Assembly (NCBI RefSeq): GCF_029914245.1
Contig: NZ_JARYZI010000004.1
Span: 1 to 64,000, forward strand
Length of the DNA stretch: 64,000 nt
DNA from: Fusibacter bizertensis
GTDB taxonomy: Bacteria > Bacillota > Clostridia > Peptostreptococcales > Acidaminobacteraceae
Reading direction: 5' to 3'
Positions 14,440 through 23,512 of this stretch are shown in pieces. Made by a program: the position numbers and the translations under genes. Numbering within the stretch: the first letter of the stretch is position 1; each line of letters begins with the position of its first letter. Below the pieces are notes generated by a model. That model did not search any database. It was not told the origin of the DNA and saw only the letters and a list, made by a program, of their open reading frames with translations.

Positions 14440-15337
14440 GGTTTATGTTGTTAACGCTTTTACTTTAGATGAAAAAGGGGGAAATCCTGCAGGAATCGTC
14501 TTTGATTTTGAAAATCGCTTAAGCGAAATTGAAATGCAGTTAATTGCTAAAAAGATGGCATTATCCGAGACTGCTTTTATACGATATGGCACACATGAAG
14601 TAGATTTTGATTTGCGTTTCTTTACACCAACTGATGAAGTGCCTCTGTGTGGACATGCGACAATCGCGAGTTTCTGGCTAATGACTTTACAAAAACGTTT
14701 ATCAAAATCGGAATTATTACAAAAAACACCCGCTGGTATCCTTAACCTCTCCGTTGATACGACAGATAACTTAACAACTGTTTGGATGACGCAATCTGAT
14801 CCTCAATGTATCAAATCTAATCTTGATTTTGATGCGCAATTTAAATCTGCTTTTCCTAGTGCAATGATTGATTCTAAATTACCAATAGAAATTTGGTCCA
14901 CAGGACTACACGATATATTACTTCCTATTAAATCCAGAGATGCTCTAAACCAGCTTCAGATAGATATGACCGCACTATCCACACTTTCAAAAGATCTCAA
15001 TGTCGTTGGGGTTCATGCATTTGTCAGTTCAAATGATAGTCAATTGATTTACGCTAGAAACTTTGCACCTTTATATGGTATTGATGAAGAATCCGCTACT
15101 GGTACTTCAAACGGTGCTTTAACGGCTTATTTGGCACACCATTACAACATTTCACAGTGCCATAAAAATCAGGGTCATATGAAAGACTCATATACGTACA
15201 AAGTGCTACAAGGTGAGATGATGGAAAGTCCTAGTCTAATCTTTACAAGGTTAGATTACACAGATTCTATAAAGGAACCCATAATTTGGGTTGGTGGCAC
15301 TTGCTCACTAAACACAGTAATTACAATTGAGATTTAG
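14429..15337 (+). CDS. PhzF-family isomerase/epimerase
   Basis: Cytoplasmic protein of 302 aa with the two-lobed diaminopimelate-epimerase-like fold of the PhzF/YddE family. Signature stretches are VNAFT near the start, GNPAGIV (18-24), catalytic E47 in MALSETAFI, FFTPTDEVPLCGHATIA (about 62-80), and GTSNGAL in the C-terminal lobe. PhzF itself isomerises a phenazine precursor, but most family members, including those in Firmicutes, have no known substrate. The ATG at 14429 has AAGGAG seven bases upstream and overlaps the recU stop, so the two are translationally coupled. Confidence 0.88.
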   Translation: MKIEVYVVNAFTLDEKGGNPAGIVFDFENRLSEIEMQLIAKKMALSETAFIRYGTHEVDFDLRFFTPTDEVPLCGHATIASFWLMTLQKRLSKSELLQKTPAGILNLSVDTTDNLTTVWMTQSDPQCIKSNLDFDAQFKSAFPSAMIDSKLPIEIWSTGLHDILLPIKSRDALNQLQIDMTALSTLSKDLNVVGVHAFVSSNDSQLIYARNFAPLYGIDEESATGTSNGALTAYLAHHYNISQCHKNQGHMKDSYTYKVLQGEMMESPSLIFTRLDYTDSIKEPIIWVGGTCSLNTVITIEI

Positions 15338-15378
15338 TCAGGTTTCATTACTTTTCAAAGTCAAATAGCACATAAAAT

Positions 15379-15457
15379 AAGAGCTATGACCTAACTTGTT
15401 TATCATGCTTCCTTTTAAATAGGAAATGTAATAGAACAAGCTAAGGCTATAGCTCTT
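15379..15457. terminator. Long imperfect hairpin between converging genes
   Basis: AAGAGCTAT (15379-15387) pairs with ATAGCTCTT (15449-15457). Inside it ACCT/AGG, CTTGTT/AACAAG and TTCCT/AGGAA continue the stem, so about 80 bases fold into one bulged hairpin. T-rich sequence follows on the plus strand, A-rich before it. It is probably a shared terminator; the length is more than a terminator needs, so a small RNA or remnant repeat is possible. Confidence 0.6.
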
Positions 15458-15483
15458 TTATCTTTGTTTTATATTTTATCTAT

Positions 15484-16275
15484 TTAGCCAATTATTCTGC
15501 CATCAGAGGATATGGTAACTTCACTATAAGGGACAATACACTCTGCTTTTAGCATAGCCGATTTTACAGCGGAAATCATACCACCACAGCAAGGTACTTC
15601 CATTCTCACTACAGTGATGCTTTTAATATCATTTGCACTGAGAATTTGTGCAATTTTGTCTGCATTATACTGATTGTCATCTAATTTTGGGCATCCAATC
15701 ACCGTTACTTTTCCCTTTATAAAGTCTCTGTGAAAATCACCATAAGCAAAAGCAGTACAATCGGCAGCAATTAACAAATCTGCGCCATTTAAATAAGGCG
15801 CATTTGGACTAATTAATCTTAGTTGAACTGGCCACTGCATTAACTGAGACGGTATTGAACCCTGTTCTAATGTATCTATAGATGATTTAGTACTTGAAGG
15901 TACAACTTTTTCTTCATGTGCTTTTGAAGTTTGTGCCATATCTAAAGTTATCATACTCGATCTATCAAAAGATTTTGCATGTGTACCTGAGCAGCCACAA
16001 GCCATAGGTTCATCACTAGTTGCCGTTGTTTCAAGCTTGCTTTTTGCCTTGATATTCTTCCTTGACTGATCAAATACTTCAGTGTCTTTTTCAACTACGT
16101 GAATAGCATCAACTGGACATTTAGGTAAACACATACCAAGACCATCACAATAAGACTCACTCACTAGTTTTGCTTTGCCATCTATAATTTCTATTGCACC
16201 TTGCATACATGCGCCAGCACATAATCCACAACCGATACATTTTTCTTCATTAATCTCAATTACATTTCTCTTCAT
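15484..16275 (-). CDS. Ferredoxin-type 4Fe-4S protein with cysteine-rich C-terminal domain
   Basis: Iron-sulfur protein of 263 aa of unassigned function. The N-terminal 60 residues form a two-cluster ferredoxin: C13-x2-C16-x2-C19-x3-C23 and a variant second site C43-x5-C49-x3-C53 (YCDGLGMCLPKC). A linker with ACGCSG (about 91-96) follows. The remainder (about 140-263) is an alpha/beta domain with AADCTAFAYG, VIGCPKLDD and MEVPCCGGM. The CCGG motif recalls cysteine pairs that bind clusters in heterodisulfide-reductase-like proteins. The family is common in clostridia, and a reductase or electron-transfer role is only inferred. GGAGGG precedes the ATG; it is a single-gene unit. Confidence 0.75.
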   Translation of the reverse strand: MKRNVIEINEEKCIGCGLCAGACMQGAIEIIDGKAKLVSESYCDGLGMCLPKCPVDAIHVVEKDTEVFDQSRKNIKAKSKLETTATSDEPMACGCSGTHAKSFDRSSMITLDMAQTSKAHEEKVVPSSTKSSIDTLEQGSIPSQLMQWPVQLRLISPNAPYLNGADLLIAADCTAFAYGDFHRDFIKGKVTVIGCPKLDDNQYNADKIAQILSANDIKSITVVRMEVPCCGGMISAVKSAMLKAECIVPYSEVTISSDGRIIG

Positions 16276-16378
16276 CGAAACCCTCCGTTTATATAACAGT
16301 AAATTACATTATAAACTCATTATAAAGGGAAATGTGTATTCAGTCTGTAACTTAAGTTACTTTTTTATAGGATTTTAG

Positions 16379-16960
16379 TTAAATCACCATATCATTGTAG
16401 ACATCACATTTTCCTTTATAGTGATGGATCGGGATTACAGATGAATCGATACCACCAATTACTCTAGCTGGTACTCCTACCGCTGTTGATTCTGTCTTGG
16501 TATCTGTTAGTACCACTGATCCTGCACCGATTTTTGTCCCTGCAGCTAAGTGGATTGGACCAAGTATTCTCGCGCCAGCACCAATCGTAACGCGATCCCC
16601 AATAGTGGGATGTCTTTTACCAGTATCTTTACCCGTTCCGCCTAAAGTCACACCTTGATAAATAGTGACATAATCGCCAATTACAGCTGTTTCACCTATG
16701 ACAACACCCATGCCGTGATCGATAAACAACGCTTTTCCAATTGTAGCACCAGGATGAATTTCAATTCCAGTTATAAACCTCGCAAACTGAGAGACAAACC
16801 TCGCAAAAAAATACTGATGATGTCTAAAAAGAAAATTAGATACTCTATAAAGAGCAACAGCATGTACCGAAGGATACAGCAAGAGAATCTCTAAATAGCT
16901 TCGCGCTGCAGGGTCACTTTCTTTTATAAATTTCAAATAAGCTATTGCTCTTTTAAACAT
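16379..16960 (-). CDS. cysE: Serine O-acetyltransferase
   Basis: Transfers acetyl from acetyl-CoA to L-serine, giving O-acetylserine for cysteine synthesis. The N-terminal helical segment (YLKFIKESDPAARSYLEILLLYPSVHAV) is followed by left-handed beta-helix hexapeptide repeats (GATIGKALFIDHGMGVVIGETAVIG) with the acid-base histidine in DHGMGVV. The C-terminal GVPARVIGG segment is standard. It starts at the ATG preceded by AAAGGTGG, giving 193 aa, the compact form seen in Firmicutes. It lies 14 bases after cysK, so both are expressed from the T-box leader. Confidence 0.95.
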   Translation of the reverse strand: MFKRAIAYLKFIKESDPAARSYLEILLLYPSVHAVALYRVSNFLFRHHQYFFARFVSQFARFITGIEIHPGATIGKALFIDHGMGVVIGETAVIGDYVTIYQGVTLGGTGKDTGKRHPTIGDRVTIGAGARILGPIHLAAGTKIGAGSVVLTDTKTESTAVGVPARVIGGIDSSVIPIHHYKGKCDVYNDMVI

Positions 16961-16974
16961 ATAGACCACCTTTA

Positions 16975-17904
16975 TTATAAAAACACATTATTAGAAATAT
17001 ATTTTTCACCATTATCAGGTGAAATTACGACAACTTTTTTGCCTTTTCCAAGCTTTTCAGCAACTCTAATCGCTGCAAGTATAGCAGCGCCACTTGAGAT
17101 TCCAAGGAAAAGACCTTCTTCAAGAAATAATTTCTTAGTCATCTCATAAGCTTGAGTGCTATCAATTTGCTCAACAGAATCCACTACTGTAGCATCGTAA
17201 ATCTCAGGAACAAAACCTGCACCAATCCCTTGAATTTTATGCGGACCAGCTTGACCACCAGATAGAACGTGAGACTCAACAGGTTCAACAGCAACGATCT
17301 GGATGTCAGTATAATGCTCTTTCAACTTTGCACCAACACCTGATATTGTACCTCCAGTACCAACCGAAGCGATAAATGCATCAAGTTCAGGAAATGCCTT
17401 GATAATCTCAGGACCAGTTGTTTGATAGTGAAAATTACGATTGGCTTGATTGTTAAACTGCTGTGGCATAAAGTATTTTTCTTCTTTTGAGAGTCTTGTC
17501 GCTTCTTGTATCGCACCACTCATACCTCTGCTACCATCAGTAAGCATCAACTCTGCACCATAAGATTTAATGATATTTCTTCTTTCAACACTCATTGTAT
17601 CAGGCATCACTATTTTTACAGGATATCCTTTAAGTTTGCCAATATAAGCAAGCGCAATTCCAGTATTGCCACTAGTTGGCTCTATAATCGTCATACCTTC
17701 TTTTAAGTCACCACTTGCTTCTGCTTCGAGGATCATCCCTAGCGCCGCTCTCGCCTTAACGCTACCTGTTAAATTCATACCTTCTAATTTCACATACACA
17801 TCAGCAGCATCTTTTGATACAATATGGCTTAATTTAACCACTGGTGTATTACCAATTAAATCTAATATATTCTCACTTACTTTTAAATCTAATTCCTTTT
17901 TCAT
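16975..17904 (-). CDS. cysK: O-acetylserine sulfhydrylase (cysteine synthase)
   Basis: PLP enzyme combining O-acetylserine and sulfide to give cysteine. The PLP lysine is K50 in MNLTGSVKARAAL (NxxGSVKxR in most family members). The phosphate- and substrate-binding loops EPTSGNTGIAL and VGTGGTISGVGAKL are present, as is the C-terminal SPDNGEKYISN. Length 309 aa is typical. GGAGAG lies directly upstream of the ATG. It is the first gene behind a T-box leader with a probable cysteine specifier and is followed by cysE, so the pair should be induced when uncharged tRNA-Cys accumulates. Confidence 0.96.
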   Translation of the reverse strand: MKKELDLKVSENILDLIGNTPVVKLSHIVSKDAADVYVKLEGMNLTGSVKARAALGMILEAEASGDLKEGMTIIEPTSGNTGIALAYIGKLKGYPVKIVMPDTMSVERRNIIKSYGAELMLTDGSRGMSGAIQEATRLSKEEKYFMPQQFNNQANRNFHYQTTGPEIIKAFPELDAFIASVGTGGTISGVGAKLKEHYTDIQIVAVEPVESHVLSGGQAGPHKIQGIGAGFVPEIYDATVVDSVEQIDSTQAYEMTKKLFLEEGLFLGISSGAAILAAIRVAEKLGKGKKVVVISPDNGEKYISNNVFL

Positions 17905-18002
17905 TTTACTCTCCTCTAACTAAATATTATTTTCCACTGAAAAGCTGCCAACTGAGCTGCTAAAAAAGCATTGAAGCACTCTTGATCGGGCAAAAGTGGG
18001 TA

Positions 18003-18240
18003 TAAAAAAACCCCGTCTCACAAAGAGACGAAGTTAACTCCGCGGTTCCACTCTAATTAATCATACAAGATTCCCTTTCAAGCACCTACGTGCTCTATCT
18101 CTATATCGGGAGAACCCGGTGTAGCCTACTTTATTCGGTACACTGCTCCAAAGGGCACTTCACTATAAATTGCTTGAAAACTTTCACCAACCGTTTTCTC
18201 TCTATAAAGCGCAAAATAGTTACTTTCCTTTATCTTAGCC
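18003..18240 (-). promoter_or_regulatory. T-box riboswitch (probable Cys specifier) of cysK-cysE
   Basis: Minus-strand leader with the T-box sequence TGGAACCGCGG (18041-18050 region) preceded by GAG. Upstream is a Stem I carrying AGAGA and GGTTGGTG elements, and the specifier stretch AGTGAAGTGCCCTTTGG, in which TGC (Cys) is the fitting codon. Downstream, CGTCTC/GAGACG plus a seven-U tract (18003-18030) forms the terminator that competes with the antiterminator. The rest of the 538-base gap, 18241-18443, holds the divergent promoters; I see no further gene. Confidence 0.9.
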
Positions 18241-18443
18241 TTGTTTTATAATTCCTACCAAATTAATTCCAACTAATTAAGTAAGATATCTTAATTTGTA
18301 TTTTACAACCTTACCTGATACCTGTCAATAAGAAAAAAGTAAACAAATTGTAACGGAATGTCGTTAAACATTTAACTTTTATGTCCTTAGTTCTATATTC
18401 ATAAAAATTTTTTTATGTTAAAATAGTATCAGAGGTGATCACA

Positions 18444-19337
18444 ATGGATTTCAGACAATTAGAAGCATTTGTAAATGTTGCTCGATATAAGAATTTTTCA
18501 AGAGCAGGAAAAGCACTTTTTCTTTCTCAACCTACTATCAGCCTTCATATTTCAAACCTTGAAAAGGAACTTAATACGCCTCTTTTTGACCGAACTTCTA
18601 AGGAAGTAAACTTGACACCTGCAGGTTCAGAATTTCTAAATTACGCACTTGATATGATCAATATGAAGAACCGAGCAATTCATAATATTATAAATTCACA
18701 AAAGAAAATTTCTGGCTCAATCACAATCTCAGCTTCAACGACACCGAGTTTAGTGTTGTTGCCTAGAGCTATAGAAAAATATCAGCGCATCCATCCAGAA
18801 GTAAAGTTTATCGTAGAAGAAAAAAGCTCAAATGTTATCTTAGAAGATGTTTGTTCTTTGTCCAGCGATCTAGGACTTGTGGGAATGCATGTTGAAAATG
18901 AACGTTTTATCAGTCGACATCTTTTTGATGATGAGGTGGTTTTCATATGCGCCAAAGACGCACCTCTCGACGGAATAGTGGATATTTCTGATATCATGGG
19001 ATATAAATTCATCAGTCGAAGCGATCAATCTGCAACGCGTATCGAACTTGAACGCATGATGGTAGAATGTGGTTACGACTTAGAGCTACTTGATAATATT
19101 GTAGAAAGTGACAATATGAACCTCATTATAAGTCTAGTTACCGGTGGGGTTGGGATCTCGTATATGTCACAGCGTATCTTTAATTGCTATGCCAAAACGA
19201 TGCCAATAAAAGCTTTTCATATTAAAGGGATTGCATTGACGCGCAATATTCATATGCTCACAAACAGAAGAAGAACTTTATCTCCTGCTGCAGAAGACTT
19301 TATCAAGTTATTATTGACCTTAAAAGATGAAATTTAA
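18444..19337 (+). CDS. LysR-family transcriptional regulator
   Basis: DNA-binding regulator of 297 aa. The N-terminal winged helix (1-60: FRQLEAFVNVARYKNFSRAGKALFLSQPTISLHISNLEKEL) is textbook LysR. Residues about 90-295 form the periplasmic-binding-protein-like effector domain. Being divergent from the T-box-controlled cysK-cysE operon, it is a candidate sulfur-metabolism regulator of the CysL/CysB type, but no residue proves this and the effector is unknown. The ATG at 18444 follows AGAGGTGATC; the frame extends three codons to a GTG inside that site. A strong terminator follows. Confidence 0.88.
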   Translation: MDFRQLEAFVNVARYKNFSRAGKALFLSQPTISLHISNLEKELNTPLFDRTSKEVNLTPAGSEFLNYALDMINMKNRAIHNIINSQKKISGSITISASTTPSLVLLPRAIEKYQRIHPEVKFIVEEKSSNVILEDVCSLSSDLGLVGMHVENERFISRHLFDDEVVFICAKDAPLDGIVDISDIMGYKFISRSDQSATRIELERMMVECGYDLELLDNIVESDNMNLIISLVTGGVGISYMSQRIFNCYAKTMPIKAFHIKGIALTRNIHMLTNRRRTLSPAAEDFIKLLLTLKDEI

Positions 19338-19343
19338 AAAACA

Positions 19344-19396
19344 AATCCTACTTTTATAGCGTATTTATCATACGTATAAAAGCAGGATTTTTTATT
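19344..19396. terminator. Bidirectional terminator after the LysR gene
   Basis: AATCCTACTTTTATA pairs with TATAAAAGCAGGATT (one mismatch) followed by six T. The inner GTAT/ATAC arms extend the stem. It separates the converging LysR and MFS genes and can serve both. Confidence 0.85.
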
Positions 19397-19425
19397 TTAC
19401 AAGTTCATATACACGAATCACCTTA

Positions 19426-20583
19426 CTAAGATATCCTATTTTGAGTGGTGTGCGGAATTGTACGATGCATCTTAATCACTAACAATAGTGGCAATAGCAT
19501 TAGCAAGCCATAACTCATAAACAATTTATCATAACCCCAAATATCTGCTATAAAGCCGCCAAGCAGGGTGAAAATAAAATTTGCGACACCAGATGAAACT
19601 GCTGAGTATATGGCAATTGCAGATGTTACAATTGCTTTAGGTGTTATCTCACAAATCAGTTCAACAAATAAAGGGACAAAAATCCCCACAGTCAGTCCTC
19701 TCATCACACCTGCTACAGCAAACAATACAAATGTACTACTGAAGCTTAAAAGAAACATCCTAGCAATAGAAACTGAATTCATGAAAATCATTAAGCGTGT
19801 TACACCAAATTTCTGAATTAATCTTCTTGAATTGAAAATCAAAGGAACTTCAACACAAACAGAAACAAAAGTGAGTAGACCTAATTTAGATAGATCTATC
19901 GAATTACTTCTTATATATAACCCCAAATATTGATCAGCTCCGAAAAAAGAACCAATCATTAAGAAACCATATAAAAGTACGAAAAGGTACTTTTTCTCCC
20001 GAAAGAGCGCTTTTAAATCTGCTTCAAAGTGACTTTTCAAATGGACGATCTGCGTTTCTTTGATGCCCCTCGTCAAAATAAAACTGATCATGTAACCAAC
20101 AGATGCAATATAAAAAAGCCAAACAAGTCCTAGCTTATTGGCTATGGCAGCAACGACAAAAGCACCTATTGCATATCCCACAGAGCCCCATACTCTTATA
20201 TAACCAAAGGAGCTTTGGGGATTGTTGTTAACATATTGTATCGCCATGGAATCGACAAGTGGATTTTGACCACATAAAAATATTTGATACATAAAGTAGA
20301 TCACAACGACTACATAACTGTTGGTAAACAATGTAATAATTCCGGCAATTATTGCATTAACAATGATCAACAGTTGCAAAACGCGCTTTCTCTTACCCGT
20401 GAAATCAGATAGGGCTCCCCAAATAGGTTGGAAAACAAGCGAGATTAAAGGGAGTACGGACATAATCAAACCAATTGTTGAAAGTGATAGCCCTACGATT
20501 TCATTTAGATAAAGGGTAATCAGCGTATATGCCGACGACCACGTAAAAAACAACACAAAATAAAATACATTAAATCTTCTCAT
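19426..20583 (-). CDS. Major facilitator superfamily transporter
   Basis: Membrane transporter of 385 aa with about 12 predicted hydrophobic segments. The loop 2-3 motif GALSDFTGKRKRV (about 57-69) is the MFS signature. The sequence resembles the LacY/NupG-like branch of sugar, nucleoside or aromatic-acid symporters. The substrate is not readable from the sequence. It lies 74 bases downstream of the MupG-type gene in the same direction with no strong terminator between, so it may be the last member of the amino-sugar PTS operon, exporting or importing a related compound. Confidence 0.82.
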   Translation of the reverse strand: MRRFNVFYFVLFFTWSSAYTLITLYLNEIVGLSLSTIGLIMSVLPLISLVFQPIWGALSDFTGKRKRVLQLLIIVNAIIAGIITLFTNSYVVVVIYFMYQIFLCGQNPLVDSMAIQYVNNNPQSSFGYIRVWGSVGYAIGAFVVAAIANKLGLVWLFYIASVGYMISFILTRGIKETQIVHLKSHFEADLKALFREKKYLFVLLYGFLMIGSFFGADQYLGLYIRSNSIDLSKLGLLTFVSVCVEVPLIFNSRRLIQKFGVTRLMIFMNSVSIARMFLLSFSSTFVLFAVAGVMRGLTVGIFVPLFVELICEITPKAIVTSAIAIYSAVSSGVANFIFTLLGGFIADIWGYDKLFMSYGLLMLLPLLLVIKMHRTIPHTTQNRIS

Positions 20584-20657
20584 AAAGCCTCACATATTAT
20601 AGTCTTAAGCATCAGTATAGCACAATGTTTAAGCCTGTAAAATAAAAATATGTGGCC

Positions 20658-21746
20658 TTACTTTTTTTCAATAAATCTAAAAGATTGCCAAGGTAATAAT
20701 GTATCAATAAGATATAATTCATGACTTTTTATCACTGCAACTTTATTCGACTTTCCACTGTTTTTCATAGATTTTAGAGCGATTTGCAATTCACCTGCGT
20801 AACGTTTATATAGATCACTTTCAACGATGACATCTCCAGGATTTATCTCCTCATTATCATGTGGTGGAAATGACTCGCCCTTATACTTCACACGGCTCTG
20901 TGTTGAACGGAGTAAATATTCCGAGACGTCACCTCTCACAAAGTGAGGCTCCTCTAATACTATTTTACGCTCAAGCTCAGTGGTTCCTTTTTGAAATTCA
21001 ACTTCTAAATACAGCATATTTCTATCTAACTTCCCAAGCGCCTCAAGTTCAACATCTGAAGCAAACATATTACCGATGATGACATCATCAATTAGTCCGC
21101 TAGAAAATAAATCTTTTGCTTGCGTTGTAATAGGTAGTGTTCTATGTGATTCGAGAGTGCATAAACCCTCGGATACTGGCCACGGTCCAAATTCAGCTGA
21201 CTCTGAACTTACAAAAGCAGCTGTTTTAATATTTAACTTTCTAAATTGCTCTGAACAAGTTAAAAAATGTGTGCGTGATATTCCGGTATAAACATGCGGA
21301 TAAAAATTATGACAACCATACAGGTTTTCAGCATTTGGCTTGTAACTCAATATATTTTCAACATAACGGTTCCCAGAACTCATATTCAATTCAATTTTTA
21401 TACCATATTCATTGTAAGTCATCAACGCTTCTTCCTGCCCTGAAAAACCTAAATCCAAACGAATACCCGATAAATTAATTGATTTAAAAAAGGATAAATC
21501 TGTAATTGATATATTTAATTTCTCAAACACACTTGGATCTACATCAGCAATGACCTCCATGCCTAAACTTGCGGCATATGCAGTAACTTCTTTAAAAACT
21601 TCTAAAAATTCTTCTGATTCTCCTGCAGCTGAAATTAAACAGGTGAAGACACGCGAAAAACCATTGGCCGCGGCTTTACTCAGGTATGATAAAATCTCAC
21701 GCTTTGGCGCTTGGTCTACATATATTGAAACACCTAATCTCTTCAT
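20658..21746 (-). CDS. mupG: MupG/DUF871 family 6-phospho-muramidase-like protein
   Basis: TIM-barrel protein of 362 aa with a small C-terminal cyclophilin-like domain, the architecture of DUF871. The start KRLGVSIYVDQAPKREILSYL is characteristic. The studied member, MupG of Staphylococcus aureus, hydrolyses MurNAc-6-phosphate-GlcNAc to MurNAc-6P and GlcNAc in the cytoplasm during cell-wall recycling. The operon supports a similar role: a cellobiose-family PTS to import and phosphorylate the disaccharide and a GlcNAc/MurNAc-type kinase for the released sugar. MurQ, needed to convert MurNAc-6P, is not in the window. It starts ten bases or so after the IIA gene. Confidence 0.85.
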   Translation of the reverse strand: MKRLGVSIYVDQAPKREILSYLSKAAANGFSRVFTCLISAAGESEEFLEVFKEVTAYAASLGMEVIADVDPSVFEKLNISITDLSFFKSINLSGIRLDLGFSGQEEALMTYNEYGIKIELNMSSGNRYVENILSYKPNAENLYGCHNFYPHVYTGISRTHFLTCSEQFRKLNIKTAAFVSSESAEFGPWPVSEGLCTLESHRTLPITTQAKDLFSSGLIDDVIIGNMFASDVELEALGKLDRNMLYLEVEFQKGTTELERKIVLEEPHFVRGDVSEYLLRSTQSRVKYKGESFPPHDNEEINPGDVIVESDLYKRYAGELQIALKSMKNSGKSNKVAVIKSHELYLIDTLLPWQSFRFIEKK

Positions 21747-21755
21747 TTTCTACCT

Positions 21756-22067
21756 CTATACATTTTTTTGGTAAATAACTTCATAGAGTTGTACCATTTC
21801 AGTCGCAAGGTCTTTAGTTGTTGTTGCATTCATAAGATGATCTTGCGCATGGACTAACAACATAGAAAGCTCGACTTTCTCACCACCGGCTTCAGATTGA
21901 ATAAGTTTCGTCTGACTCTTGTGTGCCAGTGACAAACTTTTTCCAGAAGCTTCAAGTGCATTATTTGCAGCTTCAAAATTTTGCTCTTTAGCAAAAGCTA
22001 TTGCCTCCATAGCATAACTTTTTGCTTCACCACTATTTGTAATTAAGTTTAAGATTATATTTTCCAT
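21756..22067 (-). CDS. PTS lactose/cellobiose-family IIA component
   Basis: Trimeric helical phosphocarrier of 103 aa (cytoplasmic). The phosphorylated residue is H73 in LLVHAQDHLMNA, with D76 as the usual metal ligand. It accepts phosphate from HPr and passes it to C8 of the IIB protein encoded in the same operon. Length and motif fit the LacF/CelC/ChbA group of beta-linked disaccharide permeases. Confidence 0.93.
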   Translation of the reverse strand: MENIILNLITNSGEAKSYAMEAIAFAKEQNFEAANNALEASGKSLSLAHKSQTKLIQSEAGGEKVELSMLLVHAQDHLMNATTTKDLATEMVQLYEVIYQKNV

Positions 22068-22144
22068 GATTTGCTCCTTATCTCAATAACCGAGATTAGA
22101 GAATGAAATAATCATTCCCTAACCCAGTGTTTATATATTTTATT

Positions 22145-23428
22145 CTACTCGTGATCCTCAGCTTGTAAAGTTTTGCTTCTGTCAAGTGCACCCATGAATG
22201 GCAAGTAAACAGCAGTTGCAATCACTAAATTTATTGCAGCTAGTATGCCGCCTCTTATTGATGCAGTTGCTACCGCCGCACCAATAATTGGTGGGAAAGT
22301 CCAAGGCACAATGACTACCGTTTTAGGCACAAAGCCTAACTTCATGGAAGTTACAGTCAATATAACCATGAGAATTGGTCCTAATATAAACGGTATCAAT
22401 AAGAATGGATTAAGAACAATTGGCAAACCATAAATTACAGGTTCGTTAATATTGAACATACCTGGTCCAATACTTAATTTTGCAATTTCTCGGTGTTCTT
22501 TTCTTTTTGCAACGATGAAAGCTGCAAAAATAAGACCTAATGTCGCACCACTACCGCCCATGTAAACAAATGTATCTAACATGACCTTAGTAACAGTATA
22601 AGTTGGTTCTAAACCCGCTTGGAAAGCGTCGATATTTGCTTGAATCATTGGAAGCAAGATTGGTTCAATGATACCACCGATGATGTTAGAGCCATGAAGT
22701 CCAAAGAACCAAAGGATTTGGTTCATAAATACAATCACAACAGCAGACCAAATTGTATCAGCAACGTTTGTAAGCGGTGCCGCAACTACTCTATTGATGA
22801 ATACAAATAAGTTGCCATCTGGAATCTTCGCGATTAACATCGAAGCAATTGAGAAGATAATTAATACAATTAAACCTGGAAATAAAGAAGCAAATGATTT
22901 TGCAACAGCTGGCGGAACGCCTTCTGGCATTTTGATTACTAAGTGTTTAACTCTAAAAAGTCTTACGAATAATTCTGTTGAAATAATCGCAACAATTAAA
23001 GCAACAAACATTGCACCTGAGTTAAGGTAAGACCAATTGATATCTCCCCATCCACCACTTGGCGACACTTGAGGAACTAAGATAAAGAATGATGCAAGAG
23101 CAATCATACCTGCTGACAAACCATCAATCTCATATGACTTTGCTAAGTTATATGAGATACTAAACACTAAATAAAGTGAAATAACTGCGAATGCACCCCA
23201 CCAAATATTTCCACCAAAATTCTTCCATCCATCACCAAAGATAGACAACATAGTATCTTGATAAAGATCAATTGGTAAATTGTTAATTAGAACTGCAAAT
23301 GAACCAGCAATTAGGATCGGCATTAAGGCCACAAATCCATCTCGGATTGCAACTAGATGTCTGTTGGAACCGATTCTTCCAGCAACTGGTATGAAATACT
23401 TTTCAAGAAATCTCATAATACTTTTCAT
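22145..23428 (-). CDS. PTS cellobiose-family IIC permease
   Basis: Integral membrane sugar channel of 427 aa from the CelB/ChbC group, with about ten hydrophobic segments. Typical blocks are RDGFVALMPILIAGSFAVLINN (about 28-49), the conserved NINEPVIYGLPIVLNP region (about 325-340) and GGSGATLGL. It imports and co-phosphorylates a disaccharide. The operon context suggests an amino-sugar disaccharide from chitin or peptidoglycan rather than cellobiose. The ATG is preceded by GGGGG-rich Shine-Dalgarno sequence. It stands between the IIB and IIA genes. Confidence 0.93.
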   Translation of the reverse strand: MKSIMRFLEKYFIPVAGRIGSNRHLVAIRDGFVALMPILIAGSFAVLINNLPIDLYQDTMLSIFGDGWKNFGGNIWWGAFAVISLYLVFSISYNLAKSYEIDGLSAGMIALASFFILVPQVSPSGGWGDINWSYLNSGAMFVALIVAIISTELFVRLFRVKHLVIKMPEGVPPAVAKSFASLFPGLIVLIIFSIASMLIAKIPDGNLFVFINRVVAAPLTNVADTIWSAVVIVFMNQILWFFGLHGSNIIGGIIEPILLPMIQANIDAFQAGLEPTYTVTKVMLDTFVYMGGSGATLGLIFAAFIVAKRKEHREIAKLSIGPGMFNINEPVIYGLPIVLNPFLLIPFILGPILMVILTVTSMKLGFVPKTVVIVPWTFPPIIGAAVATASIRGGILAAINLVIATAVYLPFMGALDRSKTLQAEDHE

Positions 23429-23512
23429 GTGTAACCCCCTGTTTTTTTTTCGAAATGCTCAGCTTTTCTAATAAATTATATGATTCCATTTTAGAATCTT
23501 AAAATTGTACGT

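Noticed and set aside
16347-16360. 14-bp palindrome GTAACTTAAGTTAC upstream of the ferredoxin-like gene, followed by six T on the plus strand
   Set aside because: No plus-strand gene ends there, the stem is AT-rich and short, and I found no second copy to support an operator.
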